Below are positions 14,101 through 22,880 of a DNA stretch of 64,000 nucleotides, one piece after another; positions within the stretch are counted from its first letter, which is position 1; every line of letters starts with the position of its first letter. Under the pieces are notes generated by a model. That model was given only the letters and a program-made list of their open reading frames with translations. It searched no databases and was not told where the DNA came from. The stretch covers positions 33,728,002 through 33,792,001 of the forward strand of contig JBAIZL010000007.1 of NCBI GenBank assembly GCA_036971475.1. The letters are read 5' to 3'. The DNA comes from Prosapia bicincta (Eukaryota; Arthropoda; Insecta; Hemiptera; Cercopidae). A program made the translations under genes and the position numbers.

Positions 14101-14826
14101 AGAATCGTCACATAGCAATCGAAAACGTTCTGTCTCAGTAAGTTTTAACAAATTTACTAAATATAAAGTTCGGATAGTCATAAACTATTGTTTAAGTGAT
14201 TAATTTAAATATAATTCAATACAAAGTTACTATATTGCAAGGTTTAAATTTAGAATAATTTTTAATGATATATTATCATGATATTTTTGAGAGAGTTTTA
14301 CTTTGTTGATACATCACCCTTTCATTGATTGGTCTCATTCTTAAATGTGTTTAATGGAGGCCTTATTATTGAATCCATGTTGCCTTTGAAAAGAATAAAT
14401 AAGAAATAAAATTAAACAAAGATAAGAAAGATTTAGATCCACTATTAATTAATGGTATGAATACATCTTTTTATTATTACTATACGGTTTACATTTATTA
14501 TGGCTACTGTACTTTCTTTTTACCATATGATTACTCAAATGATTTTGAATATAAAAATGAGTTGTAAATCAAGAATAATAAAATACTGTTACCTGGTAAA
14601 CTGCATTGTTTCAATTGTTCTTTTGCGCCAACACAATTTGCTCCATTTTCTGGCAGAGGGTTATTGCATATCCTGTAGCGGATTCTACGACCAACTTGTC
14701 CACATTCCCCAACACAACTTCCCCACGCATTCCATAAAGACCATCCACCATCAACAATACACTTTTTTTTTTCTTCTAAACTGACAGCACACTTCAATAA
14801 CTTTACACTTTTTTCAAGATTTTTAC
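1..14826 (-). CDS. TSP1-repeat secreted/surface protein gene, 3' part of the model (partial)
   Basis: Five minus-strand exons (14826-14593, 9219-9053, 5509-5458, 4934-4749 and 2144 to beyond 1) join in one reading frame with GT-AG borders and matching phases (1,1,0,1,1). The protein so far is: a short Lys-rich lead-in, a complete thrombospondin type-1 repeat (WxxWxxW, CxxxCG and the remaining Cys), a ~75-residue spacer with its own cysteines, a second TSP1 repeat, half of a third, then more than 650 residues of Ser/Thr/Asn/Lys/Glu-rich sequence without a stop at the window edge. TSP1 repeats are extracellular adhesion or glycosaminoglycan-binding modules, so a secreted or surface protein is inferred. 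I do not recognise the orthologue. The signal peptide and 5' exons were not found between 14.9 and 35 kb. Several foldbacks and piggyBac remnants lie in its introns. Confidence 0.8.
3289..4290. mobile_element. Penelope-like element foldback (two inverted 3' halves)
   Basis: Left arm 3289-~3770 and right arm ~3770-4290 are inverted copies. Both end in the pLTR family that begins CTTGAATTTTGTAGTCC and contains TATGACTATCC and ACTTACTGA. The interior of both arms encodes the same GIY-YIG endonuclease fragment. Tail-to-tail inverted partial copies are typical of PLEs. Confidence 0.75.
3772..4190 (+). pseudogene. PLE GIY-YIG endonuclease fragment
   Basis: The frame reads DKLQAPGEYKLNCDKC, then CNKFYIGQTCYSFKQRVEEY and later LNTLEQYEIYRHTKTQ. 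The GEYKL...FYIGQT pattern and the Cys pair are the GIY-YIG nuclease region of Penelope-like elements. It lacks the reverse transcriptase and is a 3' remnant. The inverted partner on the minus strand (3551-3796) reads GVYKPNRDKCNKFYFGHT. Confidence 0.75.
4749..4934 (-). CDS. Exon: second TSP1 repeat
   Basis: This 186-nt exon has its acceptor AG at 4936-4935 and donor GT at 4748-4747, phase 1 at both ends. It encodes GGWSSWGEWSHCSSRCGPGK followed by CRVC, CKGDNC, CLGTDC and a PPQ end, i.e. the Trp ladder, CxxxCG and the later Cys of a TSP1 domain. The single leftover G joins GA of the next exon to give Gly, and the next exon opens the third, incomplete TSP1 repeat. Confidence 0.85.
5192..5211. 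repeat. (CA)n microsatellite
   Basis: About ten CA units in a short run within a TSP1-gene intron. Confidence 0.9.
5458..5509 (-). CDS. Exon: Cys-containing linker before the second TSP1 repeat
   Basis: This 52-nt mini-exon has acceptor AG at 5511-5510 and donor GT at 5457-5456. In phase 0 it reads VKFWNALLCVKLNTGCP and leaves one base, which the next exon completes as Val-Leu-Gly-Gly-Trp. The phases match both neighbouring exons exactly, which is the main support for so short an exon. Confidence 0.75.
5755..6480 (+). repeat. MITE-like family copy 1 (interrupted)
   Basis: It shares the order seen in the other copies: CTATTAGTT..ACTCTCC, TTGTCCAAATTTT-AATTG, AATAAAATA, CCACTCGAGCTTCAAATAC, TTGATGATAC-like, GGCATTAAGTAAGTGATA, GTTATGTTGT. 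A LINE fragment is inserted near its left end. A second partial start (CTATCAGTTCACACTCTCC) follows at 6490. Confidence 0.6.
5785..5976 (+). pseudogene. LINE (Jockey/R1-type) ORF2 C-terminal fragment
   Basis: It reads EEYYFRFGLSNSPICALCEG, ESVKHILFDC and R. The C-x2-C-...-H-x4-C cysteine/histidine knuckle after the reverse transcriptase is typical of Jockey/R1-like LINEs. Only about 60 residues remain, inserted into the MITE-like copy. Confidence 0.6.
6940..8090. other. Intron sequence without recognised features
   Basis: AT-rich DNA within an intron of the TSP1 gene model. No long open frame, no terminal repeats and no structured motif were seen on either strand. Confidence 0.6.
8100..8960 (+). 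repeat. MITE-like family copy 2, split by a foldback
   Basis: It begins TTTCCTCTATTAGTTCACAC and ends near AAGTAGGAATTGACTTT. The family order continues after an inserted palindrome (about 8172-8572), which interrupts the AATAAAATACTTTTA...TTCGTCCACT junction. Confidence 0.65.
8172..8572. mobile_element. PLE-type foldback with hammerhead-shaped ends
   Basis: The arms AAACACTTGTAAATATTTAC / GTAAATATTTATAA-type are inverted copies. They run through GCCTATAGTAGCA, GGGACACATCTCC and CTTGAGATCAGTTACGG to a degenerate centre with C- and G-runs. The right arm carries UUGACAA-U-GGGA..UCCC-GAA-ACGGCCGU-C, the hammerhead-like layout shared by other foldbacks here. Confidence 0.65.
9053..9219 (-). CDS. 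Exon: spacer domain between the TSP1 repeats
   Basis: This 167-nt exon has its acceptor at 9221-9220 (TTTTCAG) and a strong donor GTAAGT at 9052. It encodes a compact helical-looking segment beginning CSLEEYDNLLVNDSIRYSQL and continuing with KCLALHC and a hydrophobic end. The start completes an Ala codon after the first TSP1 repeat (...QCSLP-A-CSLEEY). I do not recognise this spacer as a named domain. Confidence 0.8.
9521..10467 (+). mobile_element. piggyBac-like derivative with TTAA borders
   Basis: TTAA at 9521-9524 and 10464-10467 flank termini CACTTCAGTAGTCGCG and (reverse) CACTCCAGTACCCACGC. Inside is a remnant of the acidic transposase N-terminus (EILGPDDPDKTEEDFVDVNV) broken by stops. 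The catalytic domain is absent. Its left end resembles the right end of the remnant at 22.3 kb, suggesting one family. Confidence 0.8.
9840..10030 (+). pseudogene. piggyBac transposase N-terminal remnant
   Basis: The frame reads EQLQVCLERNQKQLRIWLDK then EEILGPDDPDKTEEDFVDV and DELDDGDN before a stop. The acidic N-terminus precedes the missing DDD core. It is identified mainly by its position between TTAA-flanked piggyBac-like ends. Confidence 0.5.
10470..11640. other. Intron sequence, mostly featureless
   Basis: AT-rich sequence with no convincing exon, terminal repeat or tandem array. The right end merges into the PLE terminal repeat at ~11.64 kb. Confidence 0.55.
11640..11998. mobile_element. 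PLE terminal foldback, family with GAAATGTACAT
   Basis: Inverted arms run from ~11683 and to ~11998 around a centre near 11840. Both contain CCTCTGAAGATG, a GATGAC/GTCATC hairpin, CGAAATGTACATAAGG and TTATTC-AGGTAACTTATT. The flank CAATATCAAGAG..CAGTGGTACAATATA also occurs in the PLE at 44.3 kb. Confidence 0.75.
12845..13081 (+). pseudogene. piggyBac transposase, N- and C-termini joined by deletion
   Basis: The frame begins QKSEEVIEQRDHDTESQQSA with an acidic DSEDDFKE stretch, then jumps to a basic segment and EREVTLEYSEPLCKDCSRK with a stop. The whole DDD catalytic core is missing. Upstream acidic sequence in other frames (from ~12663) belongs to the same decayed gene. Confidence 0.6.
13262..13560. 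mobile_element. PLE terminal foldback (CTTGAATTTTGTAG family) nested in piggyBac
   Basis: Two inverted pLTR arms meet near 13439. The left arm (minus sense) carries AGACA-CUGAUGA-A-GAUCG..CGAUC-GAA-AACAUU-C-UGUCU, the right arm UUGAUGA with AACGUU. Their ends are TTGAATTTTGTAGTTCATTA and the AACTATTGTTTAAGTGATTAAT side. Confidence 0.8.
13909..14206. mobile_element. PLE terminal foldback (CTTGAATTTTGTAG family)
   Basis: Left arm from CTTGAATTTTGTAGTCCA, right arm ending in AGTGATTAAT; the centre is near 14078. It lies about 390 bp from the first TSP1 exon, in its 3' intron. Confidence 0.8.
14593..14826 (-). CDS. Exon: first TSP1 repeat
   Basis: This 234-nt exon has its acceptor at 14828-14827 (TTTGCAG) and donor GTAACA at 14592. 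It encodes a Lys/Leu-rich lead with one Cys (KLLKCAVSLEEKKKCIV) and then a full TSP1 repeat: DGGWSLWNAWGSC, CGQVGRR, C, C and a closing QC. It begins in phase 1, so at least one upstream exon ending in phase 1 must exist; it was not identified. Confidence 0.85.
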
Positions 14827-15074
14827 CTGCAAATAATATAGGTGTAGAAAATGTACTGACCAAATATACAGAAATAAAATTGTAGTTTATAGAAATAAAA
14901 TATAGACTACGGTATGGTAATTCTTTTTAATAAAATGTCAATTGAGAAAGTTAAAGTTAATTTGGTACATTTAACTTACTTTTTAATACATTATAGTCAA
15001 ATTTCAAAAAGATTTGGTGAATATTTCACAATATCTTAAGCACTATTCTATTAATAAAAGTTGTAAAATTGTTA

Positions 15075-15190
15075 ACTTACACTTGGTAACGTTTTTGTCT
15101 AATGACTTCTTCAACCAACTTGAGGAAACTTATATTAATAGAATGTCTGGTCGCACGCAATTTCAAATTGTAATGGGTCATTAATAACTA
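15075..15190. repeat. Decayed single arm of the GTTAACTTACACTTGG foldback family
   Basis: GTTAACTTACACTTGGTAACG, TTTTTGTCTAATGACTTCTTC and GTCTGGTCGCA match the arms of the palindrome at 45.2-45.6 kb. Only one degenerate arm is seen. Confidence 0.5.
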
Positions 15191-15914
15191 ATTCATCACG
15201 AGAAACAACAGGTTTTCAAAATATTTCAAGCAAAATGCGTTCAGTTATAGTTATGTGTTTTAGTTCCAGTTATGGTTAATATATCGTTTCATCACTAATT
15301 GTAAACAAATGTATATGTATCTTATTAGAAAGCTAGTTTGTACTAACAATTTTTGGAAAATCTGTCTAGTTTTCTGTAAGATCTAAAATCTTTACATTTA
15401 CCATCCAGTCTCTTCCTTTTAGACAAACCTCATGTTTACAATAGGACATAAACATTCAAATTTTATTATAACCAAAATCTGAGCTTAGATTGTGACCAAA
15501 GGTATAGTTAAATGACTATTATTAAGTAATAAAAAGCACATACTCATAAACAATTATTTCCTTATAGGCTCTTTTTTAAAAACATGTTATTTGTTTAGAA
15601 TTTGTATAGTAAAATGCTACTTTAGTGATGTAACCTAAATAAGAAAATAAGTTATTAGTATAAACGTTAACATACATTAATGTGTAAACACTTGCCTATA
15701 GTAGCACTTGTTTTTTTTTTTAAATAAGGTCAACCTTATCAGTTGTCTTCCAGTATCAACCCTGTCTGATTATAAAATCTTGTATGTGGTTATAAATAAA
15801 GTGATAAAAGCATTAGTCGTTCAAGATATATGTAAAATGTATATAGTGGTTTTACTTGTAGTTAAATAAATTTACTTTAAAAAGTCATTTTGCATAAATA
15901 CTTTAAAAAATTCA

Positions 15915-16037
15915 AACCTTGCAGGTTTTATGTTATGCCACAAGATAGATACTACACTCACAGACTGACATAGACACCAATCTAAAAATCCTACATTACA
16001 TCAATAAAAGCAAAAAACTTGACCTAGTAGAAAACTA

Positions 16038-16077
<40 letters not shown>

Positions 16078-16310
16078 ACCATAAATATTATCCACAACAC
16101 ATTCTAAATGACAAATTACACTCCCAATCAAACACTATATTCGAGCACATAATTAACAACTACTCTATGAACAATAACACACCACAGAACAAAAATACAC
16201 CACAGACTCACAACACAACACACCTGAACAACAGTCTTGTCTGTAATTCACAGCATTGAAAAATGCGCTGACCTAGCGGGAAACGTGTCTGCTGAATAAA
16301 TCAGTAAGTA
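15915..16310 (+). pseudogene. PLE endonuclease C-terminal remnant split by (TA)n
   Basis: The frame reads LKILHYINKSKKLDLVENYD, followed by a (TA)n run and then Asn/Thr-rich PLE-like tail sequence. A hammerhead-like CUGACC..GAAACGUGUC stretch follows at ~16266. It fits the end of a PLE GIY-YIG domain plus the start of its terminal repeat. Confidence 0.5.
16039..16074. repeat. (TA)n microsatellite
   Basis: An uninterrupted TA run inside a PLE-like remnant. Confidence 0.95.
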
Positions 16311-16689
16311 GTAGATTTTTGCCAAGATAAACAAACAAGTGCAATTAAAAAAGTCAAATTGTAGTAGAAAACAAAATTTGTAATGTTTTTTTAAAAATTG
16401 TTTACACATTTTACAAGTTCTGAAATGTTTACATGCTCTATTTTGATAATGGTAATGTTAAATACAATTCTAAATTTAATGAATTGTATAATTTTATTGC
16501 TCTAATGACTTATTTAGCTATTGTCATAATTTTTTGTGAGTAAATGAGTTATTCAAATTTAATTTGGTTGTCAATCTTTGCGGAAGTTAAAGTTTACCCC
16601 TTTCTTGGAAGTGTAAAATGACTTTGTTTATAATAAATTTTAACATTAATCCTAGTTTTTTGAGGTTATGGCTGATTTTCTTAAGAATT

Positions 16690-16975
16690 ACATGTTTGGC
16701 GATATAGCTATTTATTAATTGAACAAGCGAGAGTCCGAGGTCAGTGTCATCTCCTGCACTTTCATCACTGTCACAATCTTGTTCAGTATCTTTGTCAGTG
16801 TAATATCTGACTCTGCATCAGAATTTTTGCTAGTAATTCATTTTTTAATACTACTGGTACTGGCCTTTGAGGGGGGGGGAGCTCTACCAAAACCTGAGGG
16901 TGCTGCCTGTTTAAGGGTTTTCATATTAAAAAAACAATTTCAAAAGGTATTTGTTAGAACTAAAAACGTTATGCG
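16690..16975 (-). pseudogene. Possible transposase N-terminal remnant
   Basis: On the minus strand, MKTLKQAAPSGFGRAPPPQR is followed, after a frameshift, by an Asp/Ser/Glu-rich stretch (SDESAGDDTD). Acidic N-termini like this occur in piggyBac-type transposases, but no terminal repeats were found here, so the call is weak. Confidence 0.25.
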
Positions 16976-17401
16976 AAAATGAATGTGCACAAGAAAGTAG
17001 TATGACAAAAAATTCTGAATTTTTCATTTCCTCTAGCAAAATCTAATTTTTTATTGAAAAACCAAATAAAAATATTGTCTGTATAAAACTTTGAACCTTG
17101 AGCCATTTTTTCTTTTAATTTTTTTTTAGATATTTTTTATTTGAGTCTATTGCATCCAGTGATTAGACTCGCATCAGAATCAAATAAGAAAACCTAATCC
17201 ATTGTGAGATATTTGTTTCATTCAGACCATAAAAATAAATTACAAAATACGAAAAATAATTTATTTGTTTAAATTGTTTAGTTTACAAAAAATACTAAGT
17301 ACTTGTTGCAGTTGGATATACATTTTAATAATGGTAAACCTATTTCAATTACTTTACCACTACAAAGGCGCTGAAAGAAATCTTGCCCAACTAAATGCTA
17401 A

Positions 17402-17776
17402 ATTCTTGAATTTTGTAGTCCATTACGTTCGGTGAAACTTATTATTAACTTAAACAATAGTTTATGACTATCCGAACTTTAGACTTTGTAAATTTGTTAC
17501 AACTTACTGAGACAAAACGTTTTCGATCGCTATGTGCCGATCTTCATCATTGTCTTCCGCCCTTGAATTTTGTAGTCCATTACGTTTGGTGAATCTTATT
17601 AATCACTTAAACAATAGTTTATGACTATCCGAACTTTAGATTTTGTAAATTTGTTAAAACTTACTGAGACAGAACGTTTTCGATCACTGTGTGCCGATCT
17701 TCACCAGTGTCTTCTGCCCTTGAATTTTGTAGTCTATTACGTTCGGTGAATCTTATTAATCACTTAAACAATAGTA
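17402..17776 (-). repeat. Head-to-tail tandem of three PLE terminal units
   Basis: Three same-orientation copies start at CTTGAATTTTGTAGTC-type sequence near 17404, 17562 and 17719. The second and third starts are 157 bp apart, and the last is truncated after ACAATAG. Each full unit ends in a hammerhead-like CGATC..GATCTTCA-CAGTGTCTTCTGC (minus-strand motif). This differs from the inverted pairs elsewhere. Confidence 0.8.
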
Positions 17777-18377
17777 ACACTATATCTATAGTAACACTAT
17801 AATTGTAACACTAGCAACACCCAAGGTTTGCTTTACAACATGTACTGAGTGACATAGGGTCTTAAATTGGTTGATGTGTGGTAAATGAATAGATGGCAAA
17901 ACAATGGAAAGGTACCTAGAAAACACCAACAAAAAAATTAGGTATTTGTACTTTATACCAGAAATAAACTTGCTGTGATGGATTTTGTCAGAGAATGTGT
18001 CCAAGGATTAAACATTTTCTACTTTTTGTTTGTTTTCCTCCTTTGGTTTTAGTCCTATTGGATTGTTTTTAGCTGCTGATTATTTTCTTCATCTCCATCA
18101 TTTAATAAAATCTACTCGCTCTTGCACACTTAATGTATTCCTAATTTGGTAAGGAAAAGAATCTAAAATTAAACAGACCATTGTATACACAGGTTTTTTC
18201 AAGTAATGAAAGAAAAACATGAGTAGCTATACCTACTGCATATTTTTTTGCAAATTCAAATAGTAAACTATAAGCTACATACTGTGAATATAAAAATGAT
18301 AAATTTTTATGCCAATCATTGTAATTTAAATCTTACCTAAATCAAAACCTTTTATTGTTATCAGTGACACTATTAAC

Positions 18378-18620
18378 ATGACAAATAACATGACAAGTTT
18401 AAAAATATTGCCAATATTAAATATCAAAAACATTATGAATTTCTTGCACACAAAAACTTTTGCCCTATTTGTTTTACTTATGAGCACCTATTTGAACAGC
18501 TTAGCTCAAAATATAAACAAAAGCACAACAATCAACATCTGTCACACACACCTGTTCCATGAATATTATAAATTAGGTAAATTGTTCTCATCTCTACACT
18601 ACAACATGTGCTGTATATGA
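18378..18620 (+). other. Short open frame with signal-peptide-like start, unsupported
   Basis: 80 codons; an internal Met starts NFLHTKTFALFVLLMSTYLN, which looks like a secretion signal, followed by SLAQNINKSTT. No splice partner, no domain and no homologue are recognised. It may be chance in AT-rich DNA. Confidence 0.15.
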
Positions 18621-18835
18621 CAAACTTTACCTAATCTTCTTTAAAGGCTTGGTTGATGCTATTAGTTTGAAGTAAATAAGTAACAGAGTTCAAAGGTTAA
18701 ATTGTTACAATTTTGGCAGCAGTATTGTTAAGGATGTAATGATGTTTACTTTAAATTAGGTTAAGCCAATAGTAATTCATGCTATTGTTCTTCAAGAACC
18801 AATTATAATTATTTATTTATGTGGGAAGTATATAC

Positions 18836-18838
<3 letters not shown>

Positions 18839-18881
<43 letters not shown>
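18839..18881. repeat. (TA)n microsatellite abutting a PLE arm
   Basis: The TA run directly borders the left arm of the foldback that starts at ~18884. Confidence 0.95.
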
Positions 18882-18883
<2 letters not shown>

Positions 18884-18884
<1 letters not shown>

Positions 18885-19530
18885 ACGTTATCCATTGTTT
18901 TTCCGTTGCACTGACTTTATGAAGTTAATATATTACTATTGTAAGTAATTTTATCCACCATTAAGTGCAATAATTTTACCTTGAGTGATGAGGCACCTTT
19001 CGGTCAATTGACCATTGTCGAATCACTGATGTTTTTCTGTTGTAGATGTTCGGTCTGTGAAGTTGGTGTTTGTTGACGTTACGCGCACTTTTTCTTGATC
19101 TGTGTGTATGATATTTCTATATAGTATGTCTTCTGTATATGTTGTTTGTAGATTCATTAAATTGTTGTGTATATTTTTATAAATGTGATATTTTTCTAGT
19201 GAGTTTTCAGTCCAGGTGTCCAAACTCACTAGAAAAATACCACATTTATAAAAATATACACAACAATTTAATGAATCTACAAACAACATATACAGAAGAC
19301 ATACTATATAGAAATATCATACACACAGATCAAGAAAAAGTGCGCGTAACGTCAACAAACACCAACTTCACAGACCGAACATCTACAACAGAAAAACATC
19401 AGTGATTCGACAATGGTCAAGTGACCGAAAGGTGCCTCATCACAAGGTAAAATTATTGGAGTTAGTGGTGGATAAAAGTATTTACAATAGTAATTTATCA
19501 ACTTCATAAAGTCAGTGCAACGGAAAATAC
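18884..19530. mobile_element. PLE foldback, ~640-bp palindrome with altered hammerhead-shaped ends
   Basis: Near-perfect inverted arms meet at ~19211. Each carries the same open coding tail (for example SLEKYHIYKNIHNNLMNLQ on both strands) and the end sequence GTGATTCGACAATGGTCA..TGACCGAAAGGTGCC. The same end occurs at 37.5-37.7 kb next to a PLE open frame. Confidence 0.8.
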
Positions 19531-19549
19531 CAATATATATATATATATG

Positions 19550-19985
19550 ACTATCTGAACTTTAAATTTATTAAAACTTACTGAGACAGAACGTTTTTGA
19601 TCACTATGTGCCGACCTTCATCAATGTCTCAACACTACTATCACTCGACATAACAAATATGTACACCAACATACCCATATCAGAAACTCTCAACATCCTA
19701 GAAACCCAATTAATACAGAACAACATACCTAAAACCCATGTTACCGAAATCATAAACATCCTCCAAACAAAACTATTTCACCCACAACTCAAACTTCTAT
19801 TCACAACCAGATGGCCTACCCATGGGAAGTCCTATCAGTAGTTTCAAAGAGACACTGATGAATATCGGCACATAGCGATCGAAAATGTTCTGTCTCAGTA
19901 AGTTTTAATAAATTTACTAAATTTAAAATTTGGATAGTCATAAACTATTGTTTAAGTGATTAATAAGATTCACTGAACTACAAAA
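19550..19985 (+). mobile_element. PLE remnant: terminal arms flanking an RT fragment
   Basis: A left arm (TATGACTATCTGAAC..GACCTTCATCAATGTCTC) and a right arm (GATGAATATCGGCACATAG..AAGTGATTAATAAG) of the CTTGAATTTTGTAG family flank reverse-transcriptase coding DNA. The right arm is cut by the LINE fragment that follows. Confidence 0.75.
19625..19845 (+). pseudogene. PLE reverse transcriptase fragment
   Basis: It reads TLLSLDITNMYTNIPISETL, the conserved PLE RT strand 'D..NMYTNIP', then continues to LQTKLFHPQLKLLF. A frameshift follows; the other frame then gives QPDGLPMGSPISS, the next RT motif. No complete catalytic core remains. Confidence 0.75.
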
Positions 19986-19989
19986 GAAT

Positions 19990-20463
19990 TTACTTACTTC
20001 TTATTACGAGCTTCCAAGGTTGGCCTCGATGTCTCCTATACACACACTCTGCCAATGGCCAGAAACAACTTTCTTTCAAGATTCTGTCCAGGGTACATTC
20101 CCGTCCTAGATGCTTTATCAAGGGACTCCTTGTTGCTGCTGTTACAGGACACTTCAAGAGTATGTGCTCTAATGTTTCCTCTTCTTGCTTGCACACTCCA
20201 CAGATAGAGTCGTTAGTAATATGAAACCTTTTCAAATATGTATTGGTGACAATGTGTCCCATACGAGCTCGTGCCGCAAAAGATGCCACTGAACGTGATA
20301 GTGACTTGAAGATCTTTGAATCATTAGGTTGTTTTTGTAATGAATAATATTCGCGTCCAGTATTGCATTCTCTCCATTTCTTTCTCCAACAGATGTGAGA
20401 TTCTTTATCAACTACCTCTTTGCAATTAGTTAAGGAGTAACAACTTTCAGGAGATGGAAACAA
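19990..20463 (-). pseudogene. LINE (Jockey/R1-type) ORF2 C-terminal fragment, 157 codons
   Basis: The frame reads WRECNTGREYYSLQKQPND, then ARARMGHIVTNTYLKRF, CGVCKQEEETLEHILLKCP and a Trp-rich end. The RMGH-T..Y..RF and CxxC...H...C pattern is the post-RT region of Jockey/R1-clade LINEs. It is open across its whole length, so this 5'-truncated copy may be fairly young. It interrupts a PLE terminal arm. Confidence 0.75.
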
Positions 20464-20496
20464 GTTGCAAGACTCCTTGGCAGAAAGAATTTAAGA

Positions 20497-20517
20497 ATAT
20501 ATATATATATATATATA
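20497..20517. repeat. (TA)n microsatellite
   Basis: A short TA run directly upstream (in LINE sense) of the LINE fragment. Confidence 0.9.
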
Positions 20518-21513
20518 ACTATTTATTTTTTTTGTTACAGTGCAGACATATAAGTATGTGTCTCTCTTTCTCTGCAGTGTTACACTATTGACATTTTAAA
20601 ACTAACCTATATGAATAGCCAAAGGATAAATGTTTCTAGAGTATGAAACATTACAGCAATATATCTATATCTGTAAAAATTCAGAAGTAAAGGAATACCA
20701 CCATTAGTAGTGTAAATCCACAACGAATTTACTAAGGTCCCAAAACAATGGCTGCGATACATTATAGTACTTAAAAACAAGTAAAATCTTATAAAGTACT
20801 CTACAGGCTACCTATTAAAAAATATAATTGTACCTGTTGGAAAAATACTTTACATATCTGTACTATTTGAAGATGAAATAGAATACTAGAAACTCTGATT
20901 GCATCGTGCAAGTGTACAAACTGTTCTAAACCATCTTCTTCTTGCTACAAAGGGGAAAGTTCATGCTGTTCCTACTATCTTTGCAAAGAGAAACTTAGAA
21001 ACAGGTTTACAAAATAAGGATCTAGGAGAAGATAACTGTATCTAATGGTATGCAATCAATTAAACTTTAAATACATTTAGCCTAAGCTTTTATCGGTCTC
21101 TTACACAGTATGTGCATTAATATTAGTTTTATATTACTAACAAACTATATTCAAGGTCCTGTAAAACAAATTATCAGAAGCAATAATAGCTATAAACTAA
21201 TTACACCAAAGCCTTTTCTTACCTAATAAATAGTAGAAAACCTGAAAACCCTACTTTATTTAATGAAATAATGCTGTTAATCAATGCTGACATCTAAAGT
21301 GTTTCTTCTGGTTGGCAACAGTATCCAGTATTTTAGTGCATGATCGATCCCCTATACTTTTTGTTATACTTTGAAAATCTTATATAAACTTTTGGTCCAC
21401 CAGAAGTGTATTTTGATCTTTATAAATACACTACATTTTTGGTAGAAAATTCATTTTCCGTTTTAAGAAGATGGGCGAAAAGTCAACTTCTAGTTGATCG
21501 ATACTTCCAGTAG

Positions 21514-21987
21514 TTGAGATACAATTCAACGAAGTACGGCGTAGACATGGTAGACAAAATGAGTGCCCTATATAGTTGTGCAAGGAATACAAGGAGGTGG
21601 CCAGTAGTCACTTTTTATAGCTTGTTGAATATTGCTGGTATAAATGGACGAATGATATATAATTCTAATAATATAAACAACACAACTTTAAAAAGGAGGC
21701 AATTCCTACGGCAGTTAGCCTTATTATTGACAGAGGACTACCTAAAACTACGCTTGAATACTAATAATATACCAAGAAATTTGAAAAGAAAAGCCATAGA
21801 TATAGGAATCAATTCTGAAAGTTCAAGTACTACAATCAGTGAAAGTGTTAGTGAAGATCCTGTTGGCCGTAAAAGGTGTCATATGTGTGCGCGAAAAGAA
21901 AACAGAATGACACGTAACTTTTGTCACAAGTGTAAAATGTTTATTTGCTTGAAACATGGAAAATTAATATGTGGGAATTGTGTTTGA
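21514..21987 (+). pseudogene. piggyBac-like transposase C-terminus (third Asp and Cys-rich domain)
   Basis: 157 codons. YGVDMVDKM supplies the third catalytic Asp of the DDD triad, and the RRWPVVTFYSLLNIAGINGR stretch is typical of piggyBac transposases. The end is a Cys/His-rich domain (RCHMCARKE, CHKCKMFICLKHGK, CGNC) used for terminal-repeat binding. The region holding the first two Asp is not recognisable upstream, so this is a 5'-deleted copy. It pairs with the terminus at 22.3 kb. Confidence 0.85.
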
Positions 21988-22260
21988 AAACAGTATTTGC
22001 ATGACTTTTCTTTGTTTACTAGTTAATTTAATTAAGTATTTATAACTCAACGTCACATATATTTAATCTATTTAATAACGAACATTATAAAACTTTAAGA
22101 ATATACATGTAATGTAGGAAATAGATATGCAATATTAGTTTTTTATATAGTGTCCATTGCGATTTTTTTACTTAAATTACATTTGTAAAAGTGTTGAAAA
22201 TCTTATTAACTTATAACCAAATTATTATAACACAAGTGGCTAAAAATTACAACTATTTTA

Positions 22261-22343
22261 ATTGTTTACCGGAGTGGCGTCTAGTGGGCGCCACACGACT
22301 ATACACATCCGTCTGATACGCGCGACTACTGCAGTGTTAATGC
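22261..22343 (+). mobile_element. piggyBac-like right terminus with TTAA
   Basis: GGCGTCTAGTGGGCGCC makes a small palindrome, followed by ACGCGCGACTACTGCAGTG and TTAA. The reverse (CACTGCAGTAGTCGCGC) matches the left end of the element at 9521 (CACTTCAGTAGTCGCG). No matching left end lies upstream. Confidence 0.7.
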
Positions 22344-22509
22344 ATTGTAATAATTCAACCAACCTTTCAATAGGGGATTTTTTAATCACTAAATACATTG
22401 CCTCTGATTAAGTTGATGATCCACGGAATCATTTCTGCATCTTTGTGTACTACAAAGAACAATGTGTTGAGCTCTATTTAAGAAATTAAAACGCCCTATT
22501 TAAAAAAAA

Positions 22510-22880
22510 TTACTACTGTAGATGGGACTTCAAATTGAAAGTGTCATGACCGAGTTACATGAAAGTTCAGTCAATGCTTTTTATCCGAAGCAGGGGCGAG
22601 GAAAACCAAAAATCTTTAAATTTTTGATGAATTGAAAGAGGCAAATGTTTTATTGAAATAGTGGCAAAAGAAAGAGTTAATAAATTCACAAACATTATAC
22701 GTTGTAAGGAAGACAAACTAGAAAAAAACAACAGGAAACCAATGTGAACAAAGAAGAAAAGGTAGAAATAAAAACTACCAATGAAAAATTCTCGGAAATT
22801 TTAAAAGAGGTTTTAATACTACTGCAACAGTTAATTGAAAAGGTTAGTTATTCCTATGAGAACATCAATTTACTTAAGGG
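22510..22880 (+). other. Possible decayed LINE ORF1-like coding remnant
   Basis: Broken frames give ESVMTELHESSVNAF and EILKEVLILLQQLIEKVSYS, reminiscent of coiled or amphipathic gag-like tails. There is no zinc knuckle and no flanking signature, so this is only a suggestion. Confidence 0.2.
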
